Part shown: positions 54,408 through 62,470 of the stretch, in pieces
Layout of the letters: each line of letters begins with the position of its first letter
Position numbering within the stretch: position 1 is the first letter of the stretch
Assembly (NCBI RefSeq): GCF_001556515.1
Contig: NZ_LSJA01000317.1
Location: 46,623 to 110,622, forward strand
DNA: 64,000 bases
From: Caulobacter sp. CCH9-E1
GTDB taxonomy: Bacteria > Pseudomonadota > Alphaproteobacteria > Caulobacterales > Caulobacteraceae
Reading direction: 5' to 3'
Translations under genes and position numbers: made by a program
Notes under the pieces: generated by a model
Database searches by the model: none
What the model was told of the DNA's origin: nothing
Seen by the model: only the letters and a program-made list of their open reading frames with translations

Positions 54408-55784
54408 ATGCTGTCCTATCGGCGTAACTTCATCGGCGGCCGGCGACAAGCGCCGCTCGGCCGACTACGCGTCGAGGTCCGCTCCCCTTATGATGACACC
54501 TGGCTTGGCCAAGCGCCTTTGGCCGGCCCCGGCGACATCGACCTGGCGGTTCAGGCCGCGCGCGAGGCTTTGCAGCGACGAAGCTGGTCGGGGGCCAGTC
54601 TCGAGGCCCGCCTGGCGGTCCTCGAGCGCTTCTGGAATCTCTACGTCGCGAAGGCGGACGAGCTTGTCCTGCTCAGCGCCCGTCAGACCGCTCTGCCGGT
54701 GACCGCGGCGCGCGAGCTGATGGCTCAGGCTCTGAAGGCTGGCGAGGCGCGGTTGACGACGGCGCGCGGGGCCTTGGATGGATCACGCACCGACCAACGC
54801 CGCCCCGCCGGGGTGGTGGCCGCCGTCGCCGCCTGGAACGCCACCCAACCCAGCGCGGTTTCCTGGCTGCTGACCAGTCTGCTGGCGGGCTGCTCGATGG
54901 TTCTGGCGCTGCCGCCGGCCTGCCCGCTGGATGGTCAGGGGCTGGGCGACCTCCTGGCAGAGGCGGGGCTTCCCGACGGCGTGTTCAGTATCGTGGTCGC
55001 CGACGATGCGGCCTGCCTTGGGATGGCGGCGCATTCCGGGATCGACTGGCTGGCCTTTTCCGGCGACGCGACGTTGGCGGCCGACCTGGCCCGCGCGCGC
55101 GCGTCGGTCGGCAAGTCACTCGTTCTTGGCCTACAGAGCCGCGCGACCGGTATTCTGCTGCCGGACGCGGATCTCAACCAAGTGATCTCGGCATTGGGGC
55201 CAAGGCTGTTCCTGGCCAGCGGTCAGGGGCCATCCAATCCCAGCCGCCTGCTGGCGCCGCGACATCGCCAGGCGGAACTGGTCGAGGCTCTGTCCGCCCT
55301 GGCCGGGGCTCTGTCCATCGGCGATCCCCGAGACGCTCGCACGGTGATCGGACCACTGATTTCCCAAACGGCGCGGACGCGCGCGACATCCCTGCTTAGC
55401 CAGGCGGAGGACGCCGGGGCAGAGATCATCTTGCCAGCTGACGACGGATCGCCGAGGCAAGGCGCGGTCATGGCCCCGGCCTTGGCGGTCAACGTCTCGG
55501 CGACGATGAGCCTCTTCCGCAGCGAACCGTGGGCGCCGGTGGCGACGGTCATCCCTTATGGCGATCTCGATGAAGCGATCGCGGTCGCCAACACCCTGCC
55601 GGGCCGACCGAGCGCGGCGGTCTGGTCCGACGAACCCTCGATCGCCCTGGAGGTCGCAACCCGCCTGCAGGCCGCGCACGTCGCCTTGAACCCCAAGGTG
55701 TTGGTCGCCGACCTTGCGGCGGTCGCCCGCGAGCGCGAGGAGCCGTTCTTGCACCTTCAAGTGCTGACCAGCACGGAGTCCTGA
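54408..55784 (+). CDS. Aldehyde dehydrogenase homologue lacking catalytic residues
   Basis: A 458-residue ALDH-fold protein starting at ATG 54408 (MLSYRRNFIGG); upstream in-frame Met codons (54330, 54078) are less likely. The fold is recognisable from AAREALQRRSWSGASLEARL, VAAWNATQPSAVSWLL (Asn144 kept) and SEPWAPVATVIPYGDLDEAI. The LELGG motif is LGLQS (Glu to Gly241), GQxC is GQGP (Cys to Pro275) and the KPSE Lys is Ala167. Dehydrogenase activity is therefore unlikely. The frame is intact, so it is probably a pseudoenzyme with a binding or regulatory role. Confidence 0.85.
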   Translation: MLSYRRNFIGGRRQAPLGRLRVEVRSPYDDTWLGQAPLAGPGDIDLAVQAAREALQRRSWSGASLEARLAVLERFWNLYVAKADELVLLSARQTALPVTAARELMAQALKAGEARLTTARGALDGSRTDQRRPAGVVAAVAAWNATQPSAVSWLLTSLLAGCSMVLALPPACPLDGQGLGDLLAEAGLPDGVFSIVVADDAACLGMAAHSGIDWLAFSGDATLAADLARARASVGKSLVLGLQSRATGILLPDADLNQVISALGPRLFLASGQGPSNPSRLLAPRHRQAELVEALSALAGALSIGDPRDARTVIGPLISQTARTRATSLLSQAEDAGAEIILPADDGSPRQGAVMAPALAVNVSATMSLFRSEPWAPVATVIPYGDLDEAIAVANTLPGRPSAAVWSDEPSIALEVATRLQAAHVALNPKVLVADLAAVAREREEPFLHLQVLTSTES

Positions 55785-55787
55785 GCC

Positions 55788-56537
55788 ATGGCGCGTTTCA
55801 TCCTCGTCCACGGCGCCTGGCACGGCGCATGGTGCTGGTCGCGACTCGAGACGTTGCTCCAGCGGCAGGGACACAGTGCGGAGGCCATCGACCTGCCCGG
55901 CGTTGGCGAGGCGGCGGCCGCGCTGGGGGGGATCGGTCTTGCCGACTGCGCGCGGGCGATCGTCGAGGCGATCGGCAACGAGCCGGTCTGGCTGGTCGGT
56001 CACTCGCTCGGGGGCGCGGCGATCGCAGCCGCCGCGGCGATGCGCCCTGACCGCGTCGAGGCGTTGGTTTACGTCGCCGCCAGCGCGCCGCTTGCCGGCG
56101 AGTCGCACCTTCAGGCGCTTGGTCTGGGTCCGGCCGGCGCGGCGGTTCCCAAGATGATCGTCGACGCCGAACGTGGGGTGGCGGCGCTGAGCCGGTCCGA
56201 CCGCATCGCCGCCTTCTACTCAGCTTGTCCCGACGGGCTGGCCGGATGGGCCGCCGACCGTTGCGCGACCTGGCAGGCGCTGGGCCCCGCAGCGGAGCCC
56301 TTGCCGCGCGATCCGCCGGCCGACCTGGCGCGCTTCTACGTCCAATGCGCCCGCGATGAGACGATTCCGCTGGAAACCCAGGCGGCGATGTCGGCGCGCC
56401 TGGCCTTGGCCGGATGCGCGACGCTGGATACCGATCATTCGCCGTTTCTGTCCAACCCTGCCGCGCTGGCGGAAGCCATCGCCGAATTTGAAGGCTCGCT
56501 AAGCGCAACGCGCCGGGCACGTTCGTCACCAGGCTAG
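55788..56537 (+). CDS. Alpha/beta hydrolase, esterase/hydroxynitrile-lyase-like
   Basis: A 249-residue alpha/beta hydrolase of the salicylate-esterase/hydroxynitrile-lyase type: FILVHGAWHGAWCWSRLETL (oxyanion and cap region), nucleophile Ser in VWLVGHSLGGAAIAAAAAM, Asp in QCARDETIPLETQ and His in DTDHSPFLSNP. The triad appears complete. It starts 3 bp after the ALDH-like gene, so the two are co-transcribed and probably under the STAND regulator upstream. The substrate is unknown. Confidence 0.9.
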   Translation: MARFILVHGAWHGAWCWSRLETLLQRQGHSAEAIDLPGVGEAAAALGGIGLADCARAIVEAIGNEPVWLVGHSLGGAAIAAAAAMRPDRVEALVYVAASAPLAGESHLQALGLGPAGAAVPKMIVDAERGVAALSRSDRIAAFYSACPDGLAGWAADRCATWQALGPAAEPLPRDPPADLARFYVQCARDETIPLETQAAMSARLALAGCATLDTDHSPFLSNPAALAEAIAEFEGSLSATRRARSSPG

Positions 56538-56656
56538 GCATATCCCGCCGCCCGGGCGATCGCTTTTGGGAACAGGTTGGTCGCGGCTTGGACGTCTGAT
56601 CCGCGGCGCGTTTGTTGCGACGCTGTCCTCAGTCATAGACCGAGGAGGGTTTCATC

Positions 56657-57130
56657 ATGAGCATCATGGGTCTGACGGCCGGTCAGTCCATTGCGAGCCT
56701 GTCGCGGAAAGGGGGCGCGCCCACCGCTTCGCCCTCGCCAGCCGACCCCATCCCACTTCCCAAGACTGCCTCGCTGCAAAGCCCGACGAGCCTGTTCGGG
56801 GCCGACACCGCCAACGGCTTTTCCTTGACGTTGCTGGGACCGCCCGGCGGTAGCCTGGACCCCACGCTCAAGACACTGCTGAACGGCCAACTGGAGCAGC
56901 TTGGCGCCGTCGACACCGACGCCGGCGCGAACGAGCTGGCGCCGGATGGGGCGCCGGCGGCGGGACGGTTCCGGACCCTGGACACCTTTCATATGGATCT
57001 GGGCGGCGGCCAATCCCTGGAGATCCACCACGGCCCGGCGGGGCAGGGCGAATACAATCCCGCCGCCATGCGGGCGATGATCGCCGCGCTCGAGGCCATG
57101 CGCCACGCGCTCGGCGATTCAATCGCCTGA
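56657..57130 (+). CDS. Hypothetical protein, 157 residues
   Basis: A reading frame from an ATG preceded by GAGGAGGG. The product has a Ser/Pro-rich N-terminus (KGGAPTASPSPADPIPLPK), a middle with SLDPTLKTLLNGQLEQLGAV, and a C-terminal helix PAAMRAMIAALEAMRHAL. There is no signal peptide or membrane span, and I do not recognise a family. Strong ribosome-binding site and following terminator support it as a real single-gene unit. Confidence 0.6.
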   Translation: MSIMGLTAGQSIASLSRKGGAPTASPSPADPIPLPKTASLQSPTSLFGADTANGFSLTLLGPPGGSLDPTLKTLLNGQLEQLGAVDTDAGANELAPDGAPAAGRFRTLDTFHMDLGGGQSLEIHHGPAGQGEYNPAAMRAMIAALEAMRHALGDSIA

Positions 57131-57132
57131 GC

Positions 57133-57173
57133 GGCTCGTCGCCCCCGTTTGGGGGAGGGGAGGGCGACGAGCC
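57133..57173. terminator. Strong bidirectional terminator hairpin
   Basis: A perfect 12-bp stem (GGCTCGTCGCCC at 57133-57144 with GGGCGACGAGCC at 57162-57173) encloses an inner CCCC/GGGG hairpin. It starts 2 bp after the hypothetical gene and lies before the end of the convergent MBL-fold gene. Confidence 0.7.
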
Positions 57174-57208
57174 TACCGAAGCTCGGGACGGAGAGCTTCG
57201 GATCCGGG

Positions 57209-58150
57209 TCACACGCCGCGATAGACGAGGCGCGTGAAGAGTTCAGGGCTGATGATCGCCTTGCCCCAGACCTCATCGAAGGCGGCGGTGGGGCGCGCGG
57301 CGATCACCTGATCGACGCTCAGGCCCTGGGCTTTGAGCTTGGCCACATTGTCGCGAATGGTCGCGAGCATCGCGCGATAGGCGATCAGATCGTCGCGACC
57401 GCCGACCGGTCCATGGCCCGGAACGACGATGGTGCGCGGTCCGGCCTGAGCGATACTGGCGTCGGCGGCCGCGATCATCCCGTCGATGCCGCCGCCGGCG
57501 ACGTAGTCGATGAACGGGTAGAGGCCGTTCCACCAGGTGTCGCCGGTGAGCAGAATATCGGCCTGGGCGAAGTAGGCCGAGAGGTCGCCATCGGTGTGGG
57601 ATGGCGCGTACGGGCGCAGGACGAGCTGGTCGCCGGCGAAGGCGATCGTCGTCGTCCCGGTGATACGCACGTCGGCGCGCCCGTCGGCCGCGACCGGCGT
57701 GAAGGTGTGGCCCCATTCCTCGACGCGAATGGTCTCCTCCAGATGGCGGGCGGTGTTGGTGTGGGCCACCACGACCGCGCCGTCCTGGCGCGCCCAACTG
57801 TTGCCGTCGGTGTGATCCCAATGCCAGTGGGTGTTGATCGCATACCTTAGCCGACCCTTGCCCACGCGCTTGAGCGCCGTCCGCATCTTGGTCTTGGACA
57901 GCGCGATGCCGTCGTCGACCAGCAGCAGACCCTCCGGACCGCCGATGGCGGCCATGTTCCCGCCAGAGCCTTCGACGAGATAGACGCCGCCACGCAGCGG
58001 CGTGAGGGTGACGTCCGCAGCGGCGGCCGCCTTGTTGATGTTGGCGTAGGGCGTCTGTGCGGTCGCGGCGCCGGGCTGGACGCCGAGCAGGCCTGCGAGG
58101 GCGATGGCGAGAACCGCGCCATGGCGCGAGAGGGGCTGGGGATCGCTCAT
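57209..58150 (-). CDS. Exported MBL-fold metallohydrolase
   Basis: A 313-residue metallo-beta-lactamase-fold protein with an N-terminal signal peptide (GAVLAIALAGLLGVQPGAATA). The metal motif HxHxDH is NTHWHWDHTDGN, followed by YAPSHTDGDLSAYF (His), LLTGDTWWNGLYPF (Asp) and IVVPGHGPVGGRDDL (His). The broad family includes hydrolases of many esters and lactones; the substrate is not predictable. The start has AAGGA upstream. A 32-bp element at 58223-58254 lies 72 bp upstream of its ATG and recurs before the GST gene. Confidence 0.9.
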   Translation of the reverse strand: MSDPQPLSRHGAVLAIALAGLLGVQPGAATAQTPYANINKAAAAADVTLTPLRGGVYLVEGSGGNMAAIGGPEGLLLVDDGIALSKTKMRTALKRVGKGRLRYAINTHWHWDHTDGNSWARQDGAVVVAHTNTARHLEETIRVEEWGHTFTPVAADGRADVRITGTTTIAFAGDQLVLRPYAPSHTDGDLSAYFAQADILLTGDTWWNGLYPFIDYVAGGGIDGMIAAADASIAQAGPRTIVVPGHGPVGGRDDLIAYRAMLATIRDNVAKLKAQGLSVDQVIAARPTAAFDEVWGKAIISPELFTRLVYRGV

Positions 58151-58222
58151 GGTTTTTTCCTTGAATTTCGGCGCGACGGCAACCTGTCGCGTCCCCGGAG
58201 AATGCGCCCCGCGTCATCAGCG

Positions 58223-58254
58223 GGCTTGAAGCCGGGCCGCACGCCTTTGGCTGA
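58223..58254 (-). repeat. 32-bp repeated element, copy 1 (upstream of MBL-fold gene)
   Basis: On the plus strand it begins GGCTTGAAGCCGGGCCGCAC and ends CTTTGGCTGA. It matches 61546-61577 at 29 of 32 positions and in the same orientation. It contains the palindrome GGCTT-G-AAGCC. Its position about 70 bp before the start of a minus-strand gene suits an operator. Confidence 0.65.
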
Positions 58255-58272
58255 ACGCCGCCTCCAGGTCCG

Positions 58273-58611
58273 TCATCCGGTCTGAGCGGCGTCCGCCTCG
58301 AGACGGTGGAACACCGGCGCGACCGTCCACGACACAGTGTTCTGGTCTATGGCGTCATGGACGGGCGAGTTGGCGAGCTCGGACATCAGCCGGCCGGCTG
58401 CCGCCCGACCTTGCGCGGCGCTCGCCCAGACCAACATGTCGATGATCTGACCGTCCGCGTCCTGGGCGATCTGTCGCGACACGAAGCCGGGTTGGCGCAA
58501 GAGCCAGGGATCGACGTCGGCGTTGGCGCGGATGAAGTCACCGATCGTCAGCCCTTCGACGAGATCGAAGCGGGTGATTTCAATGGCCTGGGATGGAACG
58601 GGCTTGGTCAT
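58273..58611 (-). CDS. Small protein, possible dimeric alpha/beta-barrel (ABM-like)
   Basis: A 112-residue protein: IEITRFDLVEGLTIGDFIRA, PWLLRQPGFVSRQIAQDADG, QIIDMLVWASAAQGRAAAGR. The pattern of a beta strand, helix, then QPGF-xSR and a strand ending in DMLVWAS resembles antibiotic-biosynthesis-monooxygenase-like ferredoxin folds. No active-site residues can be named. It lies between the MBL-fold gene (122 bp downstream) and the oxidoreductase fusion (15 bp upstream) on the same strand, so it may be in one operon with the latter. Confidence 0.7.
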   Translation of the reverse strand: MTKPVPSQAIEITRFDLVEGLTIGDFIRANADVDPWLLRQPGFVSRQIAQDADGQIIDMLVWASAAQGRAAAGRLMSELANSPVHDAIDQNTVSWTVAPVFHRLEADAAQTG

Positions 58612-58626
58612 GAGAACCCTTGATCG

Positions 58627-60633
58627 CTAGAGGTCGAGAACAAGATCTGTGGCCGGTCTGGCGCAGCAGAGCAGCGCTTCGTCCGCGGCGTGTTCCGCCG
58701 TCGGCGCGATGTCGTAGGCCACGGCGCCCGACAACATCTTCGTTCGGCAGGCGCCGCAGACGCCTATGCGACAACCCGATGGGGGCTCGAGCCCCGATTG
58801 TTCGGCGAGGTCCAGGAGGCTGCTGCAATTCCTCGACCATGGCGTCGTCTTGCCAATGGACGCGAAGGTCACGAGCGCGCTGGGCGACGCCTCCCTGGTC
58901 GTCTCGGCGCTGTTTTGGGGGAGGGAGGCCGGACCGAAAGCCTCGCTGTGGATGCGCTGGGGCGCGACGCCGAGCCTTGGCAGTCCTTCAGCCAGCGTCC
59001 GCATGAAGCCAGGCGGACCGCAAAGATAGAACTCGTAGTCGTCAAGCGGCAGCGTCCGGCGGATGAGGTCGAGATCGATACGGCCCGCCAGGACGCCGCG
59101 CGCCAGATCCTCGTCACGCGGAGCGTCATAGGCGGTGATCACTCGAAGACTGGCGTGGCGGCCAGCCAGACGCATCACATGATCGGCGAAGGCGTGTTCT
59201 TCCCCGCTCCGCGCGCCATGGAAGAACCAGACCGGCCTGTCAGGCGTCTCGGCGAGCAGCCCATTCAGCATCGCCACCATCGGGGTGATCCCGATGCCGG
59301 CCGAGACCAGCACCACCGGCCGCTGCGATCGAGCGTCGAGCACGAAGCCGCCCCTGGGCGGCAGGGCATCCAGTGTGTCGCCGATCTTGGCCTGATGAAG
59401 CCAGCCCGAGGCGGCGCCCTGGCGCTTGACGCTCAGGCGATAGTAGCGGCCGTCGAAGCGATCCGAAATCGTGTAGGTGCGCGTCAACCGGTTGCGGCCG
59501 ATCGGCAGGCGAATGGGCAGGAACTGGCCGGGGGTGAAGGAGGGCAGCGCGCCGCCATCCTCCCGCTCAAGCCAGAGGGAGCGCACCCAACGGGTTTCGT
59601 CGAGGATGCGCACCACGCGTAGGCGCTTGTAGTCCCGCAGACCCCAGTCCGCCAGTGACCGGCTCGCCCAGGATCCAGTCCGCTCCAGATAGGGAGAGAG
59701 GCCGACATCGCCGACGGCGCGCAACGGCAGGCTGGCGGGAACGCGGACCATGCGATCGACGGTGAAGCGCAACAGCCGCTCGGCGCCGGCATAGGCTTCC
59801 ACCTCCGGTCCGTCCCAGACGATTTCCGCCGTAACGGCCAGATGCAGCAAGTCGCCGGTCGCGAAGTCGGGGAACACCAGTCCCGCGCGCGGATCGAGGG
59901 TGAGGTTTCCGAGTGTGTTGAAGAGGTAGTTGCCGACGAAATCGGGGGCGGTCAGAACATCGCCCTCGACCCGCACGAAGCCGGGTTTGCCGCCGCGATG
60001 AGAGACATCGACGCCGTCGACCGGATTTTCAGCCTGCCCAGGCGGCGCGGCCGAGGCGATGAAGAAGGTGTCGGCCGCGGCGATCAAGGCGCGCGCGGCC
60101 TCATCCAGGCCCGACTGTCGCGTGGCCGGCTCGAGGCCCCGCGGCGGCGCGGCCTCGAACGCCCGCGTCTGGATGTACTGAGGACAGTTACCGAAGCTCT
60201 GATCGACGGCGATGACGAAACCCCTCTCGTTCAGCGCTTCGATCCGGCCGTTGAGGCGGTTTCTACGCCGCGTGGGCAGCTCTATGCCCAGCACGCCGAC
60301 CGCGCCGCCCAGACGCAGGCCCGCGAGCGCGGGGTCTTCCGAGTGGGGGAGAGCTCCCACCACCAGGCTCGTCGCCGTCGGCGCGTGGGCAAAACCGGGG
60401 GCGGATCCAATCAGGGTGGCGCAAGGCCAGTCGTCGTCGCCGCGCACGCCCAACACTAAGAACGGGACCTGCGCGAAGAAGGTCTGGTGCTGTTCGGGCA
60501 TCTCGCCCCGGATCACCTTGCGGCCAAGGGTCTCGATCCGTTCACGGACGCCCACGCGCTCCTGCACCGCCTGTTCTCCGGCGTGGAACGGCGAGCGCGC
60601 ATGCGGCCAGACGGGCAGTGAGGGCGAGGACAT
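58627..60633 (-). CDS. PNPOx-like / ferredoxin-NADP reductase / 2Fe-2S fusion oxidoreductase
   Basis: A 668-residue fusion. Residues about 40-270 form a pyridoxamine-phosphate-oxidase-like split barrel (e.g. TFFIASAAPPGQ, GNYLFNTLGNLTLDPRAG). Residues about 335-560 are an FNR module with the flavin site RTYTISDRFDGRYYRLSVK, the NAD(P) site VLVSAGIGITPMVAMLNGLL and YEFYLCGPPGFM. The C-terminal 85 residues are a plant-type 2Fe-2S ferredoxin (CRIGVCGACRTK and a later Cys in LLCCARP). It should pass electrons from NAD(P)H via FAD to the iron-sulfur cluster and perhaps to the barrel. The substrate is unknown. Confidence 0.92.
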   Translation of the reverse strand: MSSPSLPVWPHARSPFHAGEQAVQERVGVRERIETLGRKVIRGEMPEQHQTFFAQVPFLVLGVRGDDDWPCATLIGSAPGFAHAPTATSLVVGALPHSEDPALAGLRLGGAVGVLGIELPTRRRNRLNGRIEALNERGFVIAVDQSFGNCPQYIQTRAFEAAPPRGLEPATRQSGLDEAARALIAAADTFFIASAAPPGQAENPVDGVDVSHRGGKPGFVRVEGDVLTAPDFVGNYLFNTLGNLTLDPRAGLVFPDFATGDLLHLAVTAEIVWDGPEVEAYAGAERLLRFTVDRMVRVPASLPLRAVGDVGLSPYLERTGSWASRSLADWGLRDYKRLRVVRILDETRWVRSLWLEREDGGALPSFTPGQFLPIRLPIGRNRLTRTYTISDRFDGRYYRLSVKRQGAASGWLHQAKIGDTLDALPPRGGFVLDARSQRPVVLVSAGIGITPMVAMLNGLLAETPDRPVWFFHGARSGEEHAFADHVMRLAGRHASLRVITAYDAPRDEDLARGVLAGRIDLDLIRRTLPLDDYEFYLCGPPGFMRTLAEGLPRLGVAPQRIHSEAFGPASLPQNSAETTREASPSALVTFASIGKTTPWSRNCSSLLDLAEQSGLEPPSGCRIGVCGACRTKMLSGAVAYDIAPTAEHAADEALLCCARPATDLVLDL

Positions 60634-60780
60634 TGTCGTGACCTTCAGAGCTGATCTCAGGCGAGCCAGCAGCTGGCGAGATGAAGGCTGGCCCCGCGTT
60701 CGACCTCGATCATCAGGCGAGCTTCGATCGGCGAGGGAATGTGTTCGGCTTCAAGCTTCGAAGCCTGCGCGGATCGAGAA

Positions 60781-60810
60781 CTCGGTGCGTCCGCATGCGG
60801 ACGCGCCGAG
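60781..60810. repeat. 30-bp near-perfect palindrome downstream of the GST gene
   Basis: Begins CTCGGTGCGTCCGCA and ends TGCGGACGCGCCGAG, mismatched only at one base pair. It lies 28 bp past the GST stop on the minus strand, and a shorter imperfect palindrome (GGCTTCAAGCTTCGAAGCC) is at 60747-60765. No T tract. It may end GST transcription or be an operator of the fusion oxidoreductase. Confidence 0.6.
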
Positions 60811-60838
60811 TGGTCGAAGTCACGCGGGCGAGCGCGCT

Positions 60839-61456
60839 TCAAGCCCGCAGGCCCACGCGCGAGATCGGCATCGGCACGAAGCCCGGCAAGGCCTCGATCC
60901 GCGCGATCCACGCCCGTACCGCGCCGTAGTCGTCCAGAGCGACGTTGCCCTCCGGCGCATGGGCGACGTACGAATAGGCCGCCACGTCGGCGATGGTGGG
61001 ACGAGAGCCTGCCAGGTAGTCCGATCTCGCCAGCTCATCGTCCATCACCTTGAGGATGGCGTGAGCCTTGGCGATGGTCCTCTCCGGATCGAGCTTGGCC
61101 CCGAACAGGGTGATAAGTCGCGCCGAGGCCGGGCCGGAGGCGATCTCGCCCGCGGCGATCGACAGCCAACGCTGGACGCGGGCGGCCTCCTCCGGAGTCT
61201 CCGGCAGCCAGTCAGTCCGACCCGCCTTCTTGGCCAGATAGACCAGGATGGCGTTGGAGTCGGCGATGCTGGTCGTTCCGTCCTGAAGCACCGGCACCTG
61301 GCCCAGGCTGTTCATCGCCAGGAAGGTTGGCGACTTGTGCTCGCCCTGGGCGAGGTCGACGTCAACGATGTCGGCCTTTTCGCCCAGGAGCGAAAGGAAC
61401 AGCCGGGCGCGGTGGGAGTGGCCGGAGAGGGGGAAATTATAGAGCGTCATGGACAT
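60839..61456 (-). CDS. Glutathione S-transferase family protein
   Basis: A 205-residue GST. The thioredoxin-fold domain starts [20 protein letters not shown] (Ser/Tyr in the active-site region), with the cis-Pro loop [10 protein letters not shown] and [11 protein letters not shown] as the glutathione site. The helical C-terminal domain contains the N-capping motif [12 protein letters not shown]. Met codons at 61456 and 61450 are both possible starts. A 32-bp element at 61546-61577 lies about 90 bp upstream. Substrate unknown; xenobiotic conjugation is plausible. Confidence 0.92.
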   Translation of the reverse strand: MSMTLYNFPLSGHSHRARLFLSLLGEKADIVDVDLAQGEHKSPTFLAMNSLGQVPVLQDGTTSIADSNAILVYLAKKAGRTDWLPETPEEAARVQRWLSIAAGEIASGPASARLITLFGAKLDPERTIAKAHAILKVMDDELARSDYLAGSRPTIADVAAYSYVAHAPEGNVALDDYGAVRAWIARIEALPGFVPMPISRVGLRA

Positions 61457-61545
61457 GGTGAGGACCTTCCGAGGAAGCTGGCCGAAACCATAGGAAGCGG
61501 CGTTCGACGAGCGGACCGGTATGGTCAGCCATGGACGCGTTGGGC

Positions 61546-61577
61546 GGCTTGAAGCCGCGCCGCACGCCCTTGGATGA
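61546..61577 (-). repeat. 32-bp repeated element, copy 2 (upstream of GST gene)
   Basis: On the plus strand it begins GGCTTGAAGCCGCGCCGCAC and ends CCTTGGATGA. It differs from the copy at 58223-58254 at three positions. It lies between the SDR stop and the GST start. Confidence 0.65.
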
Positions 61578-61592
61578 TCGCGTCCCGCGCCA

Positions 61593-62336
61593 TCAGATCA
61601 TGTAACCGCCAGCCACCTCGATCGACTGGGCGTTGATCCAGGCACCTTCATCGGACAGCAGGGCCGCCACGACTTTGCCAACGTCGTCCGGCTCGCCAAC
61701 GCGCCCCAAGGCGGTCTGTCCCGCGAGAAGCGCTTCGAAATCCGCGGGCAGGCCGCCGCCGAGTTCGGTGCGTATCGCGCCGGGTGACACGGCGTTGGCG
61801 CGGATGCGCCGATCGCCGAACTCCTTGGCCATGTAACGGGTCAGGATCTCGAGCCCGCCCTTGAACGCGGCATAGGGAGCGACACCGGCGGTGGCCGCGC
61901 GGGTCGTGGCGCTGGTGATGTTCACGATGGCGCCGCCGTCGGCCATCAACGGGAGCAGGCTCTGGGTCAGGAAGAACGGCCCCTTCAGATGCACGTTCAG
62001 GAGACCGTCGAACTGCGCTTCGGTGACGCTTGCGATGGGCTCGAAGAGGCCGTGGCCGGCGTTGTTGACCAGGAAGTCGAAGCGGTCGCGCGCCCAATAG
62101 GTTTCAAGCGCCTGGGCGACGTCGTCGCGGAAGGCGATGAAGCTGGAAACTCGGGAGACGTCGAGCGCCAAGGCCTTGGCCTTGCCGCCCATCCCCGCGA
62201 TCTCGGCGACAACCTCTTCGGCGCCTTTGGGATGGCTGTTGTAGGTAACGATCACGCCCATGCCGCGTCGGGCGCACTGCAGAGCCGCGCTACGACCCAG
62301 ACCTCGACTTCCGCCCGTGATGATGACGACCGACAT
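61593..62336 (-). CDS. Short-chain dehydrogenase/reductase, FabG-like
   Basis: A 247-residue classical [38 protein letters not shown], Ser in [15 protein letters not shown], the Tyr-Lys pair in [17 protein letters not shown] and [17 protein letters not shown]-terminal [14 protein letters not shown] matches the FabG-like ending. It is divergent from the AraC gene at 62471 with a 134-bp gap, suggesting AraC control of this gene. The substrate is unknown. Confidence 0.92.
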   Translation of the reverse strand: MSVVIITGGSRGLGRSAALQCARRGMGVIVTYNSHPKGAEEVVAEIAGMGGKAKALALDVSRVSSFIAFRDDVAQALETYWARDRFDFLVNNAGHGLFEPIASVTEAQFDGLLNVHLKGPFFLTQSLLPLMADGGAIVNITSATTRAATAGVAPYAAFKGGLEILTRYMAKEFGDRRIRANAVSPGAIRTELGGGLPADFEALLAGQTALGRVGEPDDVGKVVAALLSDEGAWINAQSIEVAGGYMI

Positions 62337-62470
62337 TTTTGCTTCTCCGCGTGATGTGTCCGGCGGAGATAGGTCGGAGGCGTCGTCTCGGCGCTGGGAG
62401 ATCCTGGCTTATCCTTGCCTGATCCTGCTTTGCGCTTGCGCGCGGCCTAGCAACCGCTCAAGCAGTGCGC

